From Acidobacteriota bacterium (GTDB lineage: Bacteria; Acidobacteriota; Vicinamibacteria; Vicinamibacterales; 2-12-FULL-66-21), in the NCBI GenBank assembly GCA_003222675.1, contig QHWT01000040.1, forward strand, positions 1 to 64,000: a DNA stretch of 64,000 bases, given 5' to 3'. Positions 8,966 through 17,660 of the stretch are shown piece after piece (the first letter of the stretch is position 1; each line of letters opens with the position of its first letter). The notes under the pieces are model-generated. The model did not search any database and was not told the origin of the DNA. It worked only from the letters and a program-made list of their open reading frames with translations. The translations under genes were made by a program, and so were the position numbers.

Positions 8966-10236
8966 CCCGCTCGCGACGGTGGATCGTCGCGGCGATCGCG
9001 GTGGGCTTCGCAGTGCGCGTCGCGTTCGCGCTCGGCTACTGGGTGGAACAGCCGCTCACCCACGACGAGCGGGAGTACCTCGCGCTCGCGCGCAGCATCG
9101 CGCGAGGAGACGGCGTCGTGTATCCGGCCGACGAACCCGTCACCGGCACGGCGCAGCGGTTCGGCCGCGCTCCGGGATACCCGGTCTTTCTGGCGATGCT
9201 TCACGTCACGCAGCCGGTGGACACCGTCCCGGCGAGGGTGAAGATTGCGCAATCGGCCGTCGGCGCGATCGGGGTCTGGTTGATTGCGCTGATCGGCGGG
9301 CGCGCCGCGGGACCGAGGGGAGCCGTCGCGGCGGCGGGGATTGCCGCGGTCTATCCACCGCTCGTGTTCATGCCGGCGTACGCGCTGAGCGAGACGCTCT
9401 ACTGCACCGTCGCGCTCGCGGCGGCGTGGGTGCTCGGAACGGTGACACTCACACTTTCCGAGCGGCCAGGAAGTGTGACAGTCACAGTTCCGAACCGCAA
9501 AAGTGTGACTGTCACCGTTCTGGGCGCTGGACTGACCGGAATCGGGATTCTCGTCAGGCCGGCGATGCTGTTCTTTGTTCCGTTCGCGGCGGCGTGGATG
9601 GTCTGGAAGCGCGAAACGAGACACGCGGTCATCTTCGTGCTGGTGACGCTCGCGTCGGTGGCGCCGTGGACCGTCCGCAACGCGCGCGTGCATGGACGGT
9701 TCGTCCTCGTCGCGTCGGAAGGCGGCGTGACGTTCTGGACCGGCAACAACCCGCTCGCCCGCGGCGAAGGAGATATGGCCGCGAATCCCGAGTTGAAGCG
9801 CGCGGAGCTCGAATTCAGAAACCGGCACGCGGACCTGACGCCCGAGCAACGCGAGCCGCTCTACTACCGCGAAGCGTTCGCCTGGATTCGCAGGCATCCC
9901 GCTCAATGGACGGCGCTTCTCGCGCGCAAGGTCTTCTACACGATCGTCCCGCTCGGACCGTCGTATACGCTACACTCGAAGAAGTACCTGGTCGCATCCG
10001 CCGGCGCGTATCTCCTCCTGCTGCCTCCTGCGCTCGCCGGGGCGTGGCGGCTGCGGCGCGGGTGCGCACCGGTTGCGCTCTGGTTGCTGGCCGCGTCGAC
10101 GGTCTTCGTCAGCGTCGTATTCTTCCCGCAGGAACGGTTCCGGATTCCCGTGATCGATCCCGCATTGATCGTTTCGGCTGCCGCGCTGGCCGCGGCGCGT
10201 TCGCATGAACATACTGGTTGTCGTTCCAACCTATAA
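8962..10236 (+). CDS. ArnT/GT39-type membrane glycosyltransferase with in-frame repeat insertion
   Basis: Multi-pass GT-C enzyme expected to transfer a sugar from a polyprenyl phosphate on the outer face of the inner membrane. GTG 8962 overlaps the previous TGA and gives 424 residues; the ORF-track start at 8836 lies inside the preceding gene. The first periplasmic loop has the family acidic pair (HDEREYLALARSIARG). The loop after about residue 155 is made of three copies of a 20-bp repeat, encoding the unusual run TVTLTLS...SVTVTV...SVTVTV between membrane segments. The tail overlaps the next gene by 32 bases. Confidence 0.8.
   Translation: MTRSRRWIVAAIAVGFAVRVAFALGYWVEQPLTHDEREYLALARSIARGDGVVYPADEPVTGTAQRFGRAPGYPVFLAMLHVTQPVDTVPARVKIAQSAVGAIGVWLIALIGGRAAGPRGAVAAAGIAAVYPPLVFMPAYALSETLYCTVALAAAWVLGTVTLTLSERPGSVTVTVPNRKSVTVTVLGAGLTGIGILVRPAMLFFVPFAAAWMVWKRETRHAVIFVLVTLASVAPWTVRNARVHGRFVLVASEGGVTFWTGNNPLARGEGDMAANPELKRAELEFRNRHADLTPEQREPLYYREAFAWIRRHPAQWTALLARKVFYTIVPLGPSYTLHSKKYLVASAGAYLLLLPPALAGAWRLRRGCAPVALWLLAASTVFVSVVFFPQERFRIPVIDPALIVSAAALAAARSHEHTGCRSNL
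9438..9520. repeat. Three copies of a 20-bp repeat, AAAGTGTGACTGTCACCGTT, inside a GT39 gene
   Basis: Copy 1 (9438-9457) is in reverse orientation; copies 2 (about 9471-9489) and 3 (about 9500-9519) are forward. Each contains a GTGAC-N-GTCAC palindrome. Spacing keeps the GT39 reading frame open. Confidence 0.85.
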
Positions 10237-10915
10237 CGAGCGCGAGAACCTTCCGCTGCTCGCCGCCGGCGTGCTCAAACACGACGGTGTTCGCATGCTC
10301 GTCGTCGATGATGATTCGCCCGACGGTACCGGTGCCATCGCGGATCAGCTCGCGCGCGAGCATCCGGGACGCGTCGAAGTCATGCACCGCACGGGAATTC
10401 GCGGCCTCGGCCGCTCGTACGTCGACGGCCTGCTTCACGCCTTGAAGGAGGGCACCGCGGACTTCATCTGCCAGATGGACGCCGACCTCTCGCACAATCC
10501 CGATTACCTGCCCGAACTGGTCGGGGCTGCGGCAACCTACGACCTCGTGATCGGCTCACGGTACCTGAAAGGGGTCAGCGTCGTGAACTGGCCGCTGCAC
10601 CGCATCATCCTCAGCGCCTTGGGCAATCGCTACATTCGCCTGATCACCAACCTCGCGACGAGCGACTGCACGAGCGGCTTCCGCTGCTGGCGGCGCGAAG
10701 CGCTGTCCCGACTGCCGATCGCCGGTATGGTGTCCGATGGGTACGCGTTCCTCGTCGAGATGCTCTACAACGCGAAAACGCTCGGACTTCGGATCGGCGA
10801 GGTGCCGATCATCTTCGTCGAGCGCCGGCAGGGTCAATCGAAGCTGTCGTCCACCGTGCTGCTCGAGTCGCTCGTGATGCCCTGGCGTCTTGTGTTCCGC
10901 GGCTCCAACTCCTGA
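10205..10915 (+). CDS. Polyprenol monophosphomannose synthase-like GT2 (DPM1 family)
   Basis: Soluble GT-A enzyme of 236 residues lacking membrane helices, like DPM1-type synthases that make polyprenyl-phosphate mannose or a related sugar. Motifs: VVPTYNERENLPLLAAGV, VVDDDSPDGTGAIAD, QMDADLSHNPDYLPEL with DxD, GSRYLKG, and TSGFRCWRREAL. The C-terminal EVPIIFVERRQGQSKLS is also typical. It could supply the lipid-linked donor for the GT39 enzymes in this cluster; the sugar itself is inferred from the family only. Confidence 0.88.
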   Translation: MNILVVVPTYNERENLPLLAAGVLKHDGVRMLVVDDDSPDGTGAIADQLAREHPGRVEVMHRTGIRGLGRSYVDGLLHALKEGTADFICQMDADLSHNPDYLPELVGAAATYDLVIGSRYLKGVSVVNWPLHRIILSALGNRYIRLITNLATSDCTSGFRCWRREALSRLPIAGMVSDGYAFLVEMLYNAKTLGLRIGEVPIIFVERRQGQSKLSSTVLLESLVMPWRLVFRGSNS

Positions 10916-10916
10916 G

Positions 10917-12149
10917 ATGCCCCACGTTGTCGTGATGGTGACGACGTCGTTTCCCCGATTTCCGGGAGACAGCGTCGGCACGTTCATGGAACCGATCGCG
11001 ACCTGCATCGCCGCTCGCGGGCACGAAGTCCACATCATCGCGCCATGGCATCCTCTCGTACGGCGAGCGCGCAAGGAGCGCGGCATCTTCTTTCACTTCT
11101 TCAGGTACGCGCCCGTGCCGGCGTTGAACGTGTTCGGGTACGCCGCCGGCATGCGAGCGGACGTGCGCCTCCGCGCCGCCGCGTGGGTTGCGGCGCCTCT
11201 GGCCCTCACGGCGGGCTGGTTCAAGGCAATGCGTGTTGCGCAGAAACGGCGCGCGACCATCATCCACGCGCACTGGGTGGTGCCCGGTGGCCTGATGGGA
11301 GCCGCCGCCGCACCGGGCTTACCGCTCGTCGTCAGTCTGCACGGATCGGACGTATTCGTCGCGGAGCGCGTCGGCTTGGCGCGCGTCGCGGCGCGGGCCG
11401 TGTTTGGACGCGCAGGATTCGTGACGGCGTGCAGCGCCGATCTCGCGCGACGTGCGGTCGCACTCGGCGCGCCGGAGGATCGACTCGAGGTCGTGCCCTA
11501 CGGTGTCGACACCGCCCGATTCAAGCCCGATCCCTCGTCGCGCGCGACGCACCGCGCCGAACTCGGTCTCCGTGAAGATGCTCCGCTGCTCTTTACTGCG
11601 GGCCGCCTCGTGAGGAAAAAGGGATTCGAGTACCTGATCGATGCGGTGTCGCGCCTGCCCGCGAATACGACACTGGCGATCGCTGGCACGGGCGATCTCG
11701 AGGCGGAACTCGAGGCGCGCGCGCGGGAGGCACACGTCGCGGACCGTGTGCGGTTTCTCGGCAACGTAACGCAGGACGCCGTTGGCTCATGGTTCGCGGC
11801 GGCGGACATCGCCGTCATTCCGTCGGTCCGCGACGACAGCGGTAACGTTGATGGGCTGCCCAATACCGTGCTCGAAGCGCTCGCCACCGGAACGCCGGTC
11901 ATCGCGACGTCAGCCGGCGGAATCGGCGCGGTGATAATGGATGGTGCGACCGGGCTCCTCGTCCGCGAGCGGGATCCGGAAGGATTGGCGTTTGCCGCGG
12001 ACGCGCTGCTGCGCGATCGCCCGCGCGCGACCACTCTTGGCCGTGCCGCGCGTGAGATGGTCGACGCAAAGTTCGGCTGGCCCGCGACCGCCGCGCGGTT
12101 CGAGGCCGCGTACGAGCGTGCGCTTGCCTTCAAGTCACTGGGTCGCTAA
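10917..12149 (+). CDS. Family 4 glycosyltransferase
   Basis: A 410-residue GT-B enzyme starting at ATG 10917, one base after the previous stop; the track start at 10890 is inside the upstream gene. Features: FPGDSVGTFMEPIATCIAARGHEVH, HAHWVVPGGLMGAAAA, LHGSDVF, VVPYGVDTARFKPD, TAGRLVRKKGFEYLIDAV, and the donor site DGLPNTVLEALATGTPVIA with an ATSAGGIGAVI loop. Probably assembles the repeat unit in the cytoplasm. The specific linkage is unknown. Confidence 0.87.
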   Translation: MPHVVVMVTTSFPRFPGDSVGTFMEPIATCIAARGHEVHIIAPWHPLVRRARKERGIFFHFFRYAPVPALNVFGYAAGMRADVRLRAAAWVAAPLALTAGWFKAMRVAQKRRATIIHAHWVVPGGLMGAAAAPGLPLVVSLHGSDVFVAERVGLARVAARAVFGRAGFVTACSADLARRAVALGAPEDRLEVVPYGVDTARFKPDPSSRATHRAELGLREDAPLLFTAGRLVRKKGFEYLIDAVSRLPANTTLAIAGTGDLEAELEARAREAHVADRVRFLGNVTQDAVGSWFAAADIAVIPSVRDDSGNVDGLPNTVLEALATGTPVIATSAGGIGAVIMDGATGLLVRERDPEGLAFAADALLRDRPRATTLGRAAREMVDAKFGWPATAARFEAAYERALAFKSLGR

Positions 12150-12166
12150 GATTTACGGTTCATTCG

Positions 12167-12958
12167 ATGGCGAACCTACACGAGCGGGCGGCGGCCGGAC
12201 TGAGCGTTTTCTTTCCCGCCTACAACGATAGCGCGACGATCGCGAGCCTCGTGATCACCGCGGTTCGGACCGCGCAGCGGCTGACGGCGGACTACGAAGT
12301 CATCGTCGTCAATGACGGCAGCGCGGACGGAACGGCCGAGATTCTCGACGAGCTCGCGCGGCTGTATCCGCAGGTCCGAATCGTTCATCACGAAGGCAAT
12401 CGCGGCTACGGCGGAGCGCTCCGCACTGGATTTGAAACCGCGTCGCGCGAGCTCGTGTTCTACACGGACGGCGACGCGCAATACGATCCCGCGGAGATGG
12501 AAGCGCTGTGGCGTCGGCTCGACGATCGCGTCGACATGGTGAACGGCTACAAGATCAGCCGTTCGGACCCGCTGCACCGCATCATCATCGGGCGCGTCTA
12601 CCACCACGCCGTCAGCATGTTGTTCGGCCTCAGAGTGCGCGACGTCGACTGCGATTTCCGCCTGATGCGCCGGGCGATTTTCCAGAGAGTGCGGCTCGAG
12701 AAGAATAGCGGCGTGATCTGCCTGGAGATGATGAAGAAAATCCAGGACGCCGGCTTTCACATTGCCGAAGTGCCCGTACATCACTATCACCGCGCGCACG
12801 GCAAGTCACAGTTCTTCAACTTCCGCCGGCTGTATCGCACCGCGATCGACGTGATGAAGCTCTGGATGGCGCTCGTGGTCCGTCGCGAACACGAAAGATC
12901 CGAGGTGGCGGGCCTTCCGGCTGCGTCAGCTGCGCCGGGCACCAAGGATCGTTCGTGA
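12167..12958 (+). CDS. Family 2 glycosyltransferase, DPM1-like
   Basis: A GT-A protein of 263 residues with SVFFPAYNDSATIASLV, VIVVNDGSADGTAEIL, YTDGDAQYDPAEMEAL (DxD) and VDCDFRLMRRAIF. The HYHRAHGKSQFFNF tail resembles polyprenol-phosphate glycosyltransferases. No clear membrane helix is present, so it is likely peripheral. It ends overlapping the epimerase gene by four bases (GTGA), suggesting that its donor sugar and the epimerase product belong to one pathway. Confidence 0.85.
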   Translation: MANLHERAAAGLSVFFPAYNDSATIASLVITAVRTAQRLTADYEVIVVNDGSADGTAEILDELARLYPQVRIVHHEGNRGYGGALRTGFETASRELVFYTDGDAQYDPAEMEALWRRLDDRVDMVNGYKISRSDPLHRIIIGRVYHHAVSMLFGLRVRDVDCDFRLMRRAIFQRVRLEKNSGVICLEMMKKIQDAGFHIAEVPVHHYHRAHGKSQFFNFRRLYRTAIDVMKLWMALVVRREHERSEVAGLPAASAAPGTKDRS

Positions 12959-13971
12959 CCGAGGCCAGCGTCAGGTACCGCGATTTCTATCGCGGGCGAC
13001 GAGTGATGGTCACGGGGGGGCTCGGGTTCATTGGCAGCAGCCTCGCCCATCACCTCGTCGATCTCGGCGCCGACGTGCTGCTCGTCGACGGGATGATCCC
13101 GGATTACGGCGGCAACCTGTTCAACATCGCCGACATCGAGGGGCGCGTGCGCGTCAACATCTCTGACGTGCGCAACGATGCGGCGATGGCCGTCCTCGTC
13201 CGCGATCGCGAGCTGATCTTCAACCTTGCGGGGCAGGTGAGCCACATCGATAGCATGCGAGACCCGTATACCGATCTGGACATCAACTGCCGCGCGCAGC
13301 TTTCGATGCTCGAGGCGTGCCGCCGGCACAACCCCGCTGTCCGCGTAGTATTCGCGGGCACGCGACAGGTCTATGGCAGGCCGGAACGATTGCCCGTCGA
13401 CGAGCGTCACCTCGTACGGCCGATGGACGTGAACGGCGTCAACAAGGCCGCCGGCGAGTACTACCATCTGCTCTACAGCAATGTGTTCGGCGTGCGTGCG
13501 TGCTCGCTGCGCCTGACGAACGTCTACGGTCCACGGCAGCTGATCAAACACAACCGGCAGGGATTCATCGGCTGGTTCATCCGCCTCGCCATCGAGGGCG
13601 CCGAGATCCAGGTGTACGGCGACGGCACGCAGATGCGGGATTTCGTGTTCGTCGACGATGCCGCCGATGCATTCCTTCGGGCGGGCGCGTGCAGTGGATG
13701 CGACGGCGAAGTGTTCAATGTCGGCGGGCTCGAGCCGATCAGCCACCGCGACCTGGTCGCGATGCTCATCGAGGTGGCGGGCTCCGGGTCGATGCGCTAC
13801 GTGCCGTGGCCGCCCGAGAAGCAGCGCATCGACATCGGGAGCTTCTACTCCGATTCGTCCAAGTTCACCGGCACGACGGGGTGGCGGCCGGCCGTGACAC
13901 TGCGGGAAGGGCTCGGCCGAACGGTCGCGTTTTATCGGGCGAACATGCCGCATTACCTGGAGGCGGCGTGA
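12955..13971 (+). CDS. NAD-dependent epimerase/dehydratase (extended SDR) lacking the usual catalytic Tyr
   Basis: Probable nucleotide-sugar epimerase or dehydratase of 338 residues. The N-terminal TGGLGFIGSSLA binds NAD, FNLAGQVSHID and VVFAGTRQVYGRP follow, and GDGTQMRDFVFVDDAADAF is the usual substrate-side motif. In SDRs the catalytic pair is YxxxK; here the lysine near 164 is kept (NGVNKAAGEYY) but the residue four before it is Asn. Either another tyrosine substitutes (two follow near 169-170) or the chemistry differs. GTG start, coupled to the preceding transferase, and overlapping the aminotransferase downstream. Confidence 0.85.
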   Translation: MTEASVRYRDFYRGRRVMVTGGLGFIGSSLAHHLVDLGADVLLVDGMIPDYGGNLFNIADIEGRVRVNISDVRNDAAMAVLVRDRELIFNLAGQVSHIDSMRDPYTDLDINCRAQLSMLEACRRHNPAVRVVFAGTRQVYGRPERLPVDERHLVRPMDVNGVNKAAGEYYHLLYSNVFGVRACSLRLTNVYGPRQLIKHNRQGFIGWFIRLAIEGAEIQVYGDGTQMRDFVFVDDAADAFLRAGACSGCDGEVFNVGGLEPISHRDLVAMLIEVAGSGSMRYVPWPPEKQRIDIGSFYSDSSKFTGTTGWRPAVTLREGLGRTVAFYRANMPHYLEAA

Positions 13972-15056
13972 TTCCGTTCCTCAACCTCACGCCGGGCGCG
14001 GACGCGGTCGAGGTGCGCGCCGCGATCGATCGCGTCATCACGCGCGGCTGGTTCGTGCTCGGCCCCGAGCTCGAAGCCTTCGAGCGCGGCTTCGCCGCCG
14101 CGTCGCAGGCGGCGCATGCCGTTGGCGTCGGCTCCGGGACCGATGCGCTCGCGATCGCGCTGCGCGTGCTTGGAATCGGCCGCGGCGACGAGGTGATCAC
14201 ATCGCCGCTCTCGGCGGCGTACAGCGCGCTGGCGATCATGATGGTTGGTGCACGCCCGGTCTTCGCGGATATCGATCCGGCGCGGCTGACCATGGATCCC
14301 GACGCGACGGCCGCGGCCGTGACGCCGCGGACACGGGCGATCATGCCCGTGCATCTGTATGGCCAGACCGCCGATATGCCGGCCTTGATGGATGTCGCGC
14401 GACGGTACAATCTTGTGATCGTGGAGGACTGCTGCCAGGCCCATCTCGCAACGTGCGCGGGACGGCCGGTCGGATCGTTCGGAACTGTCGCCGCATACAG
14501 CTTCTATCCGACGAAGAACCTCGCCGCGCTCGGCGACGGCGGCGCGCTCACGACAAACGATCCCGGCCTCGCCGATCACGCGCGCCGGCTGCGCAACGGC
14601 GGCCAGACGGATCGCTATCATCACGCGGAGTTCGGCGTGAACTCACGCCTCGACGAGATCCAGGCCGCGGTCCTCGCGGCGCGGCTCCAGTGGCTGCCGC
14701 GGTGGACGGCCGAGCGGCGCGCGCTCGCGCGGCGCTATCGTGCGTCGCTCGCGAACGCGCCCGTCGCCGTGCCGCCCGAACGTGACGCGGGGCACGTCTA
14801 TCACCTCTTCCCGGTGCTCAGCGACAGCCGCTCGGCACTGCAGGGATATCTCAAAGCGCGCGGCATCGAGACGCTGATCCACTACCCGGTTCCGATTCCG
14901 CGGCAGCCCGCGGTTGCCTCCGAGCAGCCCGCCGAATGCCCCGTCGCGGATCGCGTCTCGGCGCAAGTGTTGTCGCTGCCGCTGCATCCGGGAATGACGC
15001 CGCAGGCGATCGACGAGATCGCGGCCGCCCTGCACGCGTTCCACGCGGCCGTTTGA
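13968..15056 (+). CDS. DegT/DnrJ/EryC1/StrS sugar aminotransferase
   Basis: PLP-dependent enzyme of 362 residues that would aminate a keto nucleotide sugar, giving an amino sugar for the glycan. GTG 13968 overlaps the epimerase TGA; the 579-residue track ORF extends falsely upstream. Visible: VGSGTDALAIALRVLGIGRGD, VEDCCQAHLA, and AYSFYPTKNLAALGDGGAL with the PLP-binding lysine. The substrate loop GVNSRLDEIQAAVL and a C-terminal HYPVPIPRQPA complete the fold. The adjacent epimerase/dehydratase plausibly supplies the keto sugar. Confidence 0.92.
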   Translation: MIPFLNLTPGADAVEVRAAIDRVITRGWFVLGPELEAFERGFAAASQAAHAVGVGSGTDALAIALRVLGIGRGDEVITSPLSAAYSALAIMMVGARPVFADIDPARLTMDPDATAAAVTPRTRAIMPVHLYGQTADMPALMDVARRYNLVIVEDCCQAHLATCAGRPVGSFGTVAAYSFYPTKNLAALGDGGALTTNDPGLADHARRLRNGGQTDRYHHAEFGVNSRLDEIQAAVLAARLQWLPRWTAERRALARRYRASLANAPVAVPPERDAGHVYHLFPVLSDSRSALQGYLKARGIETLIHYPVPIPRQPAVASEQPAECPVADRVSAQVLSLPLHPGMTPQAIDEIAAALHAFHAAV

Positions 15057-16165
15057 TGGCATGGTTGGCGCGCCGCGCGCTGTTGTTGCTCGCGATCGGC
15101 GGCGCACAGTTCGCCGCCTTCGAAGGCGCGCTCCGGACCTGGGGACATTCGGAGGCCGCGCCGTCCTTTCAGGCGCTGTTCGTACCCGACGCGCAGATCG
15201 GCTATCGACTGCGCCCCAACGCGCGCACCCGCTTCGTGACGTCGGAGTTCGACGCGCACATCGCCATCAATGCCCAGGGCGTACGTGACGATCGCGATAT
15301 CGGTCCGAGGCCCTCGAACGAGCGGCGCATTGTCGTCCTCGGCGATTCACTCGTGCTGTCTGTCCAGGTCGATCGCCAGCAGACGTTCTGCAGCCTCCTC
15401 GAAGCGCGGCTGAATCGTGACGGCGGTCGGTATACCTATCGCGTGATCAACGCGGGCGTCCAAGGATACGGGCCGGTCGAGGAGCTGCTGTTTTTCCGGG
15501 AGATTGCGCGTCAGTTTCAGCCGGATCTCGTCATCGAGGCTATCTTCGTGGGGAACGACGCGGAGGAAGCCGTCGCCTCCGCGCCGCGGCTCGGCCGCGC
15601 CGGAGCTGCTACGGCCGCCGTCATGACGTCGGAGACTCTTATCACGCGGCTGCGCAGAATCGTGCGACACAGCATGGTGCTGCAGGTTCTCCGACTGAGA
15701 ATCGTCTCCCTCGTCGATCGCCTGCCAACGTGGACGGCGCCGCCGGAGGCGCCGCTCCAGAGCTACGCCGCGAAGCCGGCGCCGCGCATTGCCGACGGCC
15801 TTCGGATCTCCCGCGACTGCATCGAGAGCATCGCGAACGATGCCGCGAACACCGGCGCGCGCACGATGGTGATGTTGGTCCCCGCACGCTTCCAGGTTGA
15901 CGCTGCGGATTATGACAGGTTAAAGGCCGCGGTCGCGCAAGCTGGCGGCGAGCTCGTACGCGATGCGGCAACCGAGCGATTCAACGCAGCCCTCGCCGAC
16001 CTGCCGCTGCCCCGTCTCGACGTGCTGCCTGCCTTGCGCGCGGCAGCGCCTGCAGGCGATGTGTTTTTTCAGCAGACGGTGCACCTCACCCCGCGCGGGC
16101 ACGAGGTCGTGGCGGACGCAATGGAGCGGTTCATCCGCGAAAAAGGTCTGGCGAGTGGTCTTTAA
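15056..16165 (+). CDS. SGNH/GDSL-type hydrolase-fold protein, probable polysaccharide O-acetylation partner
   Basis: 369 residues, starting at ATG 15056 overlapping the previous TGA. An uncleaved signal-anchor-like helix (about 4-20) places the body in the periplasm. The SGNH blocks are visible: VVLGDSLVLSVQV with the nucleophilic Ser, NAGVQGYGPVEE, FVGNDAEE, and VHLTPRGHEVVA with the His. It directly precedes and overlaps an MBOAT gene, the AlgJ/AlgX-AlgI type of arrangement in which MBOAT moves acetyl groups across the membrane and the SGNH protein transfers them to the polysaccharide. The partner role is inferred from this pairing. Confidence 0.85.
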   Translation: MAWLARRALLLLAIGGAQFAAFEGALRTWGHSEAAPSFQALFVPDAQIGYRLRPNARTRFVTSEFDAHIAINAQGVRDDRDIGPRPSNERRIVVLGDSLVLSVQVDRQQTFCSLLEARLNRDGGRYTYRVINAGVQGYGPVEELLFFREIARQFQPDLVIEAIFVGNDAEEAVASAPRLGRAGAATAAVMTSETLITRLRRIVRHSMVLQVLRLRIVSLVDRLPTWTAPPEAPLQSYAAKPAPRIADGLRISRDCIESIANDAANTGARTMVMLVPARFQVDAADYDRLKAAVAQAGGELVRDAATERFNAALADLPLPRLDVLPALRAAAPAGDVFFQQTVHLTPRGHEVVADAMERFIREKGLASGL

Positions 16166-17660
16166 CTCGCTGCAGTTCGTCTGGTTCTTCCTCGTCGTTT
16201 ACGCGCTGTACCGCGTCCTTCCGCACAGAGGCCAGAACTGGCTGCTCCTGACAGCCAGCTATTACTTTTATGCAGCGTGGGACTATCGCTTTCTCGGGCT
16301 GCTCGTCGCGTCGACGCTCGTCGACTACACGTGCGGGCTCGCGCTGGGCGCGATTCAGGTTCAGCGCCGGCGTCGGGCGGTGATGTGGGTGAGCATCGGC
16401 TTCAATGTGACGCTGCTGGGTTTTTTCAAGTACTTCAACTTTTTCGCCGATAACCTGCACGTCGTCTTCGGCGCGCTCGGCTGGCGGCTGGATTTCGTCA
16501 CCGTGCGCGTACTGCTGCCGGTCGGAATCTCCTTCTACACGTTCGTCACGATGAGCTATGTGATCGACGTGTATCGCCGCGACATCGCGCCTACGCGGAA
16601 CCTTCTCGATTTCGCGGTCTTCGTCGCGTACTTCCCGCACCTTGTCGCCGGTCCGATCCTGCGCGCCACGACGCTGCTGCCGCAGATCGCAACGCCGCGC
16701 CGCGTCACGGGGCCGCAGATCCGCGAGGGACTCTGGCTGATCGCGTGGGGCTTCTTTCAGAAGATCTTCGTCGCCGATAACCTGGCGCCGCTCGCGTCGC
16801 GCGTGTTCGCGCCCGGCGCGCACGAGACGGGCATCAACGTGCTGCTGGGCACATACGCGTTCGCCTTTCAGATCTACGGCGACTTTGCCGGCTACTCGAA
16901 CATCGCTCGCGGCACGTCGAAGCTGATGGGCATCGAGCTCATTGAGAATTTTCGATTTCCATACCTGGTCCTCACGCCGCAGGAGTTCTGGCGCCACTGG
17001 CATATCAGCCTCTCGACGTGGCTGCGCGACTATCTGTACATCCCCCTTGGCGGCAATCGTGGTCCGAAGTGGAAAACTCAGCGAAATCTACTGATCACCA
17101 TGCTGCTCGGTGGACTGTGGCACGGCGCCGCGTGGACGTTCATCCTGTGGGGTCTGTATCAAGGCCTGCTGCTGATGCTTTATAGACCCTTTGAGTCCGC
17201 CTTCGCCGCCCTCCGCCACAGAAAGGGCAGCCAGGGCGCGACAGGCGCCGCCTTCGCAGAGACCCAGCGTTACCGCCGCTTCCACCTTCGCGCTTCGCGC
17301 TTCGGCGGACAAGTCGACGCGGCAGGCTCTGCCTTCGCGGCGTGCATCATGTTTCATCTGACGTGCTTCGGCTGGCTGATCTTCCGCGCGCCCTCGCTCC
17401 GCGGCCTCGGCGTCCTTTCGCGCAGCGTCTTCACACATTTCGCGCCCGCCACCGTTGACGTGACCGGACTGCTGGTTCCGCTGCTGCTCTACTCCGTACC
17501 GCTGTTGATCGTCCATGCGCTCGAGGCTCGCGCGGATGACGTGCTGGTCGTGCCCCGCATGCCCGTAGTCATCCGCTATACGGTGTACGTGGCGACGATG
17601 TACCTGATCTTTCTATTCGGGAACTTCGGCGGGTCCGAGTTCATCTACTTCCAGTTCTGA
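16155..17660 (+). CDS. MBOAT acyltransferase, AlgI-like
   Basis: Multi-pass membrane O-acyltransferase of 501 residues, starting at GTG 16155 (MVFNSLQFVWFFLVVYALYR) and overlapping the SGNH gene by 11 bases. Family signatures: LLPVGISFYTFVTMSYVIDVYR, GFFQKIFVADNLAP, YGDFAGYSNIARG, FWRHWHISLSTWLRDYLYIPL, and GGLWHGAAWTF with the active-site His. It should carry acetyl groups across the inner membrane for the SGNH partner. Between helices near residues 345-390 a repeat-derived, basic loop (about 17196-17312) enlarges a normally short connection while keeping the frame. Confidence 0.92.
   Translation: MVFNSLQFVWFFLVVYALYRVLPHRGQNWLLLTASYYFYAAWDYRFLGLLVASTLVDYTCGLALGAIQVQRRRRAVMWVSIGFNVTLLGFFKYFNFFADNLHVVFGALGWRLDFVTVRVLLPVGISFYTFVTMSYVIDVYRRDIAPTRNLLDFAVFVAYFPHLVAGPILRATTLLPQIATPRRVTGPQIREGLWLIAWGFFQKIFVADNLAPLASRVFAPGAHETGINVLLGTYAFAFQIYGDFAGYSNIARGTSKLMGIELIENFRFPYLVLTPQEFWRHWHISLSTWLRDYLYIPLGGNRGPKWKTQRNLLITMLLGGLWHGAAWTFILWGLYQGLLLMLYRPFESAFAALRHRKGSQGATGAAFAETQRYRRFHLRASRFGGQVDAAGSAFAACIMFHLTCFGWLIFRAPSLRGLGVLSRSVFTHFAPATVDVTGLLVPLLLYSVPLLIVHALEARADDVLVVPRMPVVIRYTVYVATMYLIFLFGNFGGSEFIYFQF
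17196..17312. repeat. Dispersed GTCCGCC...GGCGGAC repeat inserted in frame in the MBOAT gene
   Basis: The segment starts with GTCCGCCTTCGCCGC and ends with CGCTTCGGCGGACAAG, in inverted orientation. It codes a basic stretch (RHRKGSQGATG, FHLRASRFGG) that is unlike the flanking membrane helices. Confidence 0.6.

Noticed and set aside
12787-13953. 388-residue minus-strand ORF
   Set aside because: Antisense to the epimerase gene; composition and lack of motifs mark it as a shadow.
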